Assembly (NCBI GenBank): GCA_038503035.1
Contig: JAVSML010019104.1
Coordinates: forward strand, 19,477 to 83,476
Direction of reading: 5' to 3'
Length of the DNA: 64,000 nucleotides
Origin: Crocodylus rhombifer
Lineage: Eukaryota > Chordata > Crocodylia > Crocodylidae
In this document: piece by piece, positions 59,716 to 64,000 of the stretch
Layout: every line of letters begins with the position of its first letter
Numbering within the stretch: the stretch's first letter is position 1
Notes under the pieces: model-generated
What the model saw: only the letters and a program-made list of their open reading frames with translations
The model's database searches: none
What the model was told of the DNA's origin: nothing
Program-made: the position numbers and the translations under genes

Positions 59716-59733
59716 TGGCACCCCAAATGGGAC
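59716..59733 (+). promoter_or_regulatory. Candidate primer-binding site
   Basis: TGGCACCCCAAATGGGAC lies five bases after the LTR end and begins with TGG, the complement of a tRNA CCA end. I could not match it to a specific tRNA, so the primer is not assigned. Confidence 0.55.
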
Positions 59734-59944
59734 TCGTCTGACTCTCCGACGCGAGACTGGACTCTGGAACAACGCAGCACGCATCCTCAGACTTTGAGGA
59801 GCCTTGTCCGGTGGCTGGATCCTGCGTCGGTGATAAGGCGTTGTCCCATGAACCAGCTGAAGCCTGTAGAAATCCAGCAATGTCAGCCTGCCCTTTGAGC
59901 AGGACCCGGTTGGAACTAGGTAAGTGAGCGCTCGGTACAGAAAA

Positions 59945-60112
59945 ATGGGCCAAGGAGGCAGTAAATGCCCGGGGGACGCCCCGTTGTCTCTCATCCTAAG
60001 GGATTGGAAGGATACATCCGGGACGGCCGGATTGTCCAAAGCTAAGATGAGAAATTTGTGTTGGATCCAATGGCTGTCATTTACTTCTCATTTGTCCCCA
60101 ACTGGAGACTAG
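59945..60112 (+). pseudogene. gag, matrix N-terminal part
   Basis: It opens with MGQGGSK (glycine at position 2 for myristoylation) followed by a PLSLILRDWKD segment, similar to the start of gammaretroviral matrix. It ends at an in-frame TAG at 60110-60112. The remaining gag continues in a different frame from before 60211, so there is also a frameshift between these positions. Confidence 0.85.
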
Positions 60113-60210
60113 CCGGAGAGTGGAACTTTTTCCACAGAGAGAATGAATTTCTTACGGGATATTTTGGTTGATCTCAGACCAGGACAAATGTATGGTATAA
60201 TTATAAACCA

Positions 60211-61455
60211 ATGGAGGAACGAGTGGCTTTTGAAGCTGTTTGTATGGATGACTCATGTAAAAATCCCCCGCCCTATGCCTTAGAGCTGCACAGGGAGGAA
60301 GATGAATTTGATCCCGTTCTCCCACCTGTCCGGTGGAGTGAGAGAGTGCAAGAGAAACAGGATGGGGAAAGAGTAGGGAAAGAGGAGGAAGGGGGGGCAG
60401 CTGGAGAAAGTGTTCCCTCACCCTTAAGAACACCAGCCAGTCCTCTTAAAACATGGTTAGGGGGCACACCAAAAACACACCCGGTAATACAAGCCCCATT
60501 GAGAACTTATCCGGTTCTGACGGTCGCTGGAGGACATCACATGGTATTCACCCATACCCCGTTTGCAACCTCAGATTTGCTCAATTGGCAACGCTCTATG
60601 CCGTGCTTGCGGGATAATCCTGAGGGAGTGGAAAGAATGTTTCGTACAATCTTCTCCACTCATGTGCCCACTTGGGCAGATGTAAACCAGCTATTAAATA
60701 CACTCATGACTGAAGATGAGAGGCAGAAGGTGAAGGAGAAAGCAACAGCTTATTTGAGAGCCCGAAATTGGAGTCTTAATGACTGGCCAACTGCTGACCC
60801 TAATTGAGACCCTAACGTTTGGGCCCAAAAATTGGACTTGGATAGATTTCTAGAGGCTGTCTTAAATGGCATTAAAGAAGCAGGGGAGGCTACTCCGAAT
60901 TGGAGTAAAGTGACTGCTTGTGTACAACATTCAGATGAACACCCCTCTGACTTCTGCACCCGATTAACTTGTGAAATCAGAAAGCACGGCTGCCTGGATC
61001 CTGATTCGGATCATGGAAAGGCAATGATCAAAATGGTTTTCATGTCACAGTGTGCTGAAGACATTGCAAAAAGATTCAGAGAACACCCAGACGGCATGCA
61101 AGGGAAAAGTTTACCTGAGGTAGTCAGTATCGCTACTAGAGTGTTTAACGGGAGAGAGGAAAAGAAAGAGAAGGAAAGAAGAAAGGAGAGACAGAAAAAT
61201 ATAAAGGAGCAAGTGTCGCTGCTGGCTGCAGCAATAACTGGAAGGGGGGGAAGAGGTCGTGGATGGAATAGAGGCAGATGGAATGCAAGGGGGAGAGGAG
61301 GAGCAGTGATAGGCAGAGGACGTGGAGCTGGAAGCAAGTGTGACAGCTGTCATTACTGTGGTGAGGAAGGACATTGGAAGAGAGAGTGCCCACTGTGTCC
61401 TAAGAAGGACTGTAAGTCAGAGGCTGCTAGCAAGGCAGTTGGCAGAGGACAGTGA
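60211..61455 (+). pseudogene. gag, Pro-rich linker, capsid and nucleocapsid
   Basis: One frame, interrupted by a TGA at 60805-60807. Before it: an acidic, Pro-rich region with PPPYA (late-domain-like, about 60270), then capsid N-terminal sequence with PFATSDLLNWQ. After it: the capsid C-terminal domain, a KE-rich charged stretch (61145-61215), a Gly/Arg-rich stretch and one zinc knuckle CHYCGEEGHWKREC at 61348-61389. It ends with TGA at 61453. The single knuckle fits gammaretroviruses (beta- and lentiviruses have two). Confidence 0.92.
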
Positions 61456-61459
61456 ATGA

Positions 61460-63300
61460 AGGGAGGTGCCACTCCCATGGGGTCCTGAGATCTATGAAGC
61501 TGGACTTGTACAATTTAAATGTGATGCTCGGTTTCCTACTATTCCCCTTAAAATAGGGGAAGAAACTTTTGAACTATTAGTGGATATCGGTGCTACTCAT
61601 TCAGCCATTCCCGAGGGAGCGGCCCCAAGAGGAAGTATTAAAAAATGCGTGATGGGAGTTACTGGAAAGACAGAGCAGTATTTTATGACCAATAATTGCA
61701 CAGCCACCCTGGGCCCTTTAAATATTCAACATTCCTTTTTACTTATGAATGGGCCCGTGAACTTGCTTGGCCGAGACTTGCTGTGTAAATTGCACGCTCA
61801 AATTTTCTGTAATCCGGATGGCATTCTTCTACGGTTCCCATTAGAAAAAGCTTACCTGTTGGTGGGATTGGAGGTTCAAAACGCTGACAAAAACTGCCCT
61901 GTGAGGGTACAAAATAAAGTTAACCCTATAGTGTGGGGAGGAAAACATGCAGTGGGGCTAGTAAAATCAGCTTCCCCTTTAAACCCGACAGTGAAAAGTG
62001 ATCAACCTCCGCCTGCTCAGAGACAGTATCCTTTGAAACCTGAAGCCATTCAGGGGCTGGAGCCTCTCATACAAAATTTGAAAGAAAAGGGAATCCTGGT
62101 GCCCTGTGTCTCCCCTTGCAATACCCCTATCCTGGCTGTTAAGAAGCCTCAGCCTGGGCCAGATGGTAAACCGGTGTATCGAATGGTTCAGGACCTAAGA
62201 CTAATTAATCAATATGTGATCCCAGAATATCCCGTAGTGTCAAACCCTAGCACTGTATTGGCAATGGTGCTGCCAGATGCAAAATGGTTTACCTGCCTGG
62301 ATCTGGGAAATGCCTTCTTTTCCGTACCGGTTGCCCCAGAGAAACAGTACCTTTTTGTATTCACCTGGGGAATACCAGGCGCAGCCGAGCAAAGCGGGGA
62401 GAAACAGAAAATTCCGCCCCCAGGGCAACTCACCTGGACTAGAATGCCACAAGGATATGTGGAGGCCCCGGGAGTGTTTGCTAGGATTTTAGCAAAAGAT
62501 CTAAAAGATGTCCAGTTACCCCATGGCTTTACCTTGGTAACTTATGTGGATGATATACTAGTAGCATCAAATACATGGGAGGATAATGAGACTGATTCCA
62601 TTTATCTGCTCAATCAGCTGGCAATGAAGGGACACAAGGTTACCTCTGATAAACTACAATGGGCTAGACAAGAAGTGAAGTATCTAGGATGCACTCTAGG
62701 ACCTGGAACTTGCTGCTTAGACCCTAAGTGAGCAATTTTGGATATTCCTTTTCCCATAACTAAACTAGGAACGAGAGGTTTTATTGGAATGATTGGATTT
62801 TGTCGTTCATGGATAGTGGCTGCTGGTGAATTATTGAAACCTTTACATGATTTAACTAAAGATGAGGCAGAGGAACCTTTACATCCAAATGCTGAGCAGT
62901 TAAAAGTCTTTAAGGCACTCAAGGAGTCCCTTATTCAGGCCCCTGCCCTGGGGCTCCCTAATTACAACAAGCCCTTTGACTTATATGTACATGAATCTAA
63001 AGGAGTGGCGTCTAGAGTGTTAACACAATTGTTTGGAAACTCCTCTCGACCCGTTGCTTACTTGTTAGGACAATTAGACCCTGTAGCTCAAGGCCATCCA
63101 GGACGTCTAAGAAACGTTGCAGCAGCTGCTGTAATTGTACAAAAAGCTCAAGAAATAGTTCTAGGACATCCCCTCATGGTGCATATGCCTCATGCTGTGG
63201 CTAGCTTGTTAAATTCACAACAGCATAAGCATCTAAGAAACCAACGATTGTCAAAATATGAAATTGCTCTCCTGATGACACATGGGGTAACCCTCAAATG
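61460..63300 (+). pseudogene. pol, protease and reverse transcriptase
   Basis: It lies in a different frame from gag. Protease: LLVDIGATHSAIP near 61575-61613, where the usual DTG/DSG catalytic triad reads D-I-G (61583-61591). RT: LDLGNAFFSV (about 62300; first catalytic aspartate), RMPQGYVEAPGVFA (about 62442) and YVDDILVAS with the YxDD aspartates at 62549 and 62552. A TGA at 62729-62731 interrupts the frame, which continues in phase through the thumb/connection region (GFIGMIGFCRSWI, then LPNYNKPFDLYV) to a TGA at 63299. Confidence 0.93.
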
Positions 63301-63429
63301 ATGTGCCACATTAAACCCAGCCTCTTTGATGCCCCAGGAGGAAGGTAGTGGATATGTGCATGATGTCTGCAGGTCTTAGACTTAATTTCCACTCCTCGCC
63401 CTGATCTTACTGATGTTCCCCTCCAAAAC

Positions 63430-63860
63430 CCTGAAATGGAGTTGTTTGTGGATGGCTCTGCTTTTGTTTATGAAGGCATCAGGTACTTTGGATACGCAGT
63501 TACTAATAGCGAGACTATTAATAGGGGAGGCTCTCTCACCTGGACTGAGTGCCCAAGCAGCAGAGTTGAAAGCCCTGACTGCATCCTGTCTCTATGCTAA
63601 AGGAAAGAGAGTCAATATTTATGCAGATTCAAAATATGCTTTTGGAGTGTGCCACGCCACGGGTGCAATTTGGAAAGAATGAGGTTTCATTACCTCATCT
63701 GGAGCTCAGATTGCTCACAGAAAAGAAATTGCTGAGCTGCTTCAGGCTATTCAGGCTCCTAAGGAGATTGCACTGTAAAGCTCATACCAAGCAAACTGAT
63801 CCTGTCACAATGGGAAATAGCTTGGCCGACAGGGCGGCCAAGGCAGCAGCCCTGCAAGGA
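63430..63860 (+). pseudogene. pol, RNase H domain remnant
   Basis: ELFVDGSAFVYEG (first catalytic Asp) begins near 63439; the frame then shifts, and AQAAELKALTASCLYAKG (catalytic Glu) and IYADSKYAFGVCHA (catalytic Asp) follow in the neighbouring frame to a TGA at 63680-63682. Another frame change precedes HCKAHTKQTDPVTMGNSLAD (the C-terminal His motif and ADxAA block, about 63768-63840). The first three catalytic acids are preserved, but the reading frame is not. Confidence 0.88.
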
Positions 63861-64000
63861 GCTCAACTAGATTTAATTTCCCCCTTAGCTCAATGGCAAC
63901 TACAAGCTTCAGATACTGAAAAGGCAACATGGGAAAAGTGGGGAGCACAACCTAATCCAGTGGGAATCTGGGAATGTGATAGTCGTCCTATTCTACCTAG
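63861..64000 (+). pseudogene. pol, RNase H-integrase junction, cut by window end
   Basis: Continues from the RNase H C-terminus into a Gln/Trp-containing linker (ATWEKWGAQPNP) that usually precedes the integrase zinc-binding domain. The HHCC motif itself is not reached before the window ends. Confidence 0.6.

Larger units (their letters stand above)
59000..64000 (+). mobile_element. Endogenous gammaretrovirus-like provirus, 5' part (truncated by window end)
   Basis: LTR, primer-binding-site region, gag, protease, RT, RNase H and the start of the integrase region follow in retroviral order on the plus strand. The MG start of gag, the single CX2CX4HX4C zinc knuckle and the YVDD RT are gammaretrovirus/ERV1-like. 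Env and the 3' LTR, if present, lie beyond the window. The coding frames carry at least three in-frame stops and at least three frame changes, so this copy cannot encode complete Gag or Pol. Confidence 0.93.

Noticed and set aside
1..64000. CRISPR arrays, rRNA, bacterial operons or ribosome binding sites
   Set aside because: None found; the repeats are transposons or simple repeats and the sequence is vertebrate.

Overview
This window is vertebrate nuclear DNA, most likely from a crocodilian; a turtle or other early archosaur is less likely. The evidence is the repeat content: many CR1 non-LTR retrotransposon pieces ending in the ATAGAATCATAGAA / TCTATGA type of 3' terminus, hAT and Harbinger-like DNA transposons, a Ty3/gypsy piece, and an endogenous gammaretrovirus-like provirus. 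It contains one recognisable host coding sequence, the single-exon open reading frame of the histamine H1 receptor (HRH1), on the minus strand at 26166-27641. Everything else I can support is transposon-derived, simple repeat, or non-coding sequence with no recognisable content. The species call is inference from repeat style, not from a search.

Layout. 1-7.1 kb: mostly non-coding, with a short hAT-like element (774-984), an old antisense LINE piece (3.4-4.05 kb), a (TG)n tract and a G-rich minisatellite (4.8-5.4 kb). 7.1-13.1 kb: a Harbinger-like MITE, three plus-strand CR1 copies, a 155-165 bp tandem array (8345-8815) and a 250 bp duplication. 13.1-18 kb: non-coding, with one palindromic MITE (16.93-17.26 kb). 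18.07-21.27 kb: a decayed hAT transposon with recognisable transposase. 21.75-23.8 kb: antisense CR1 and other repeats, then a 10-N assembly gap flanked by an exact 47 bp duplication. 24-28.8 kb: HRH1 with its likely 3' UTR and a predicted 5' splice acceptor. 29.2-31.8 kb: an LTR candidate, a hAT end and an antisense Ty3/gypsy gag-protease remnant. 32.1-32.8 kb: a Harbinger-like element with TAA target duplication. 33-39.5 kb: mainly AT-rich sequence, presumably HRH1 upstream or intronic, plus one MITE. 39.5-41.7 kb: an unclassified CpG-rich element and a hAT-like element. 42-48.1 kb: a nested stack of two CR1 copies and two LTRs. 50.2-52.65 kb: two more CR1 pieces. 53.0-54.7 and 55.6-56.1 kb: two hAT-type elements with perfect 8 bp target duplications. 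56.2-59 kb: MITEs and a GC-rich repeat region. 59.0-64.0 kb: a provirus (5' LTR, primer-binding site, gag, protease, RT, RNase H, start of integrase region), cut by the window edge.

The genes do not form an operon or pathway. HRH1 is a Gq-coupled receptor and appears intact; all retroelement and transposase frames seen here carry stops or frameshifts. I found no tRNA, rRNA or CRISPR array and no convincing new host gene. The most informative structures are the nested insertions, whose target duplications let the order of events be read, and the gap duplication, which looks like an assembly artefact.
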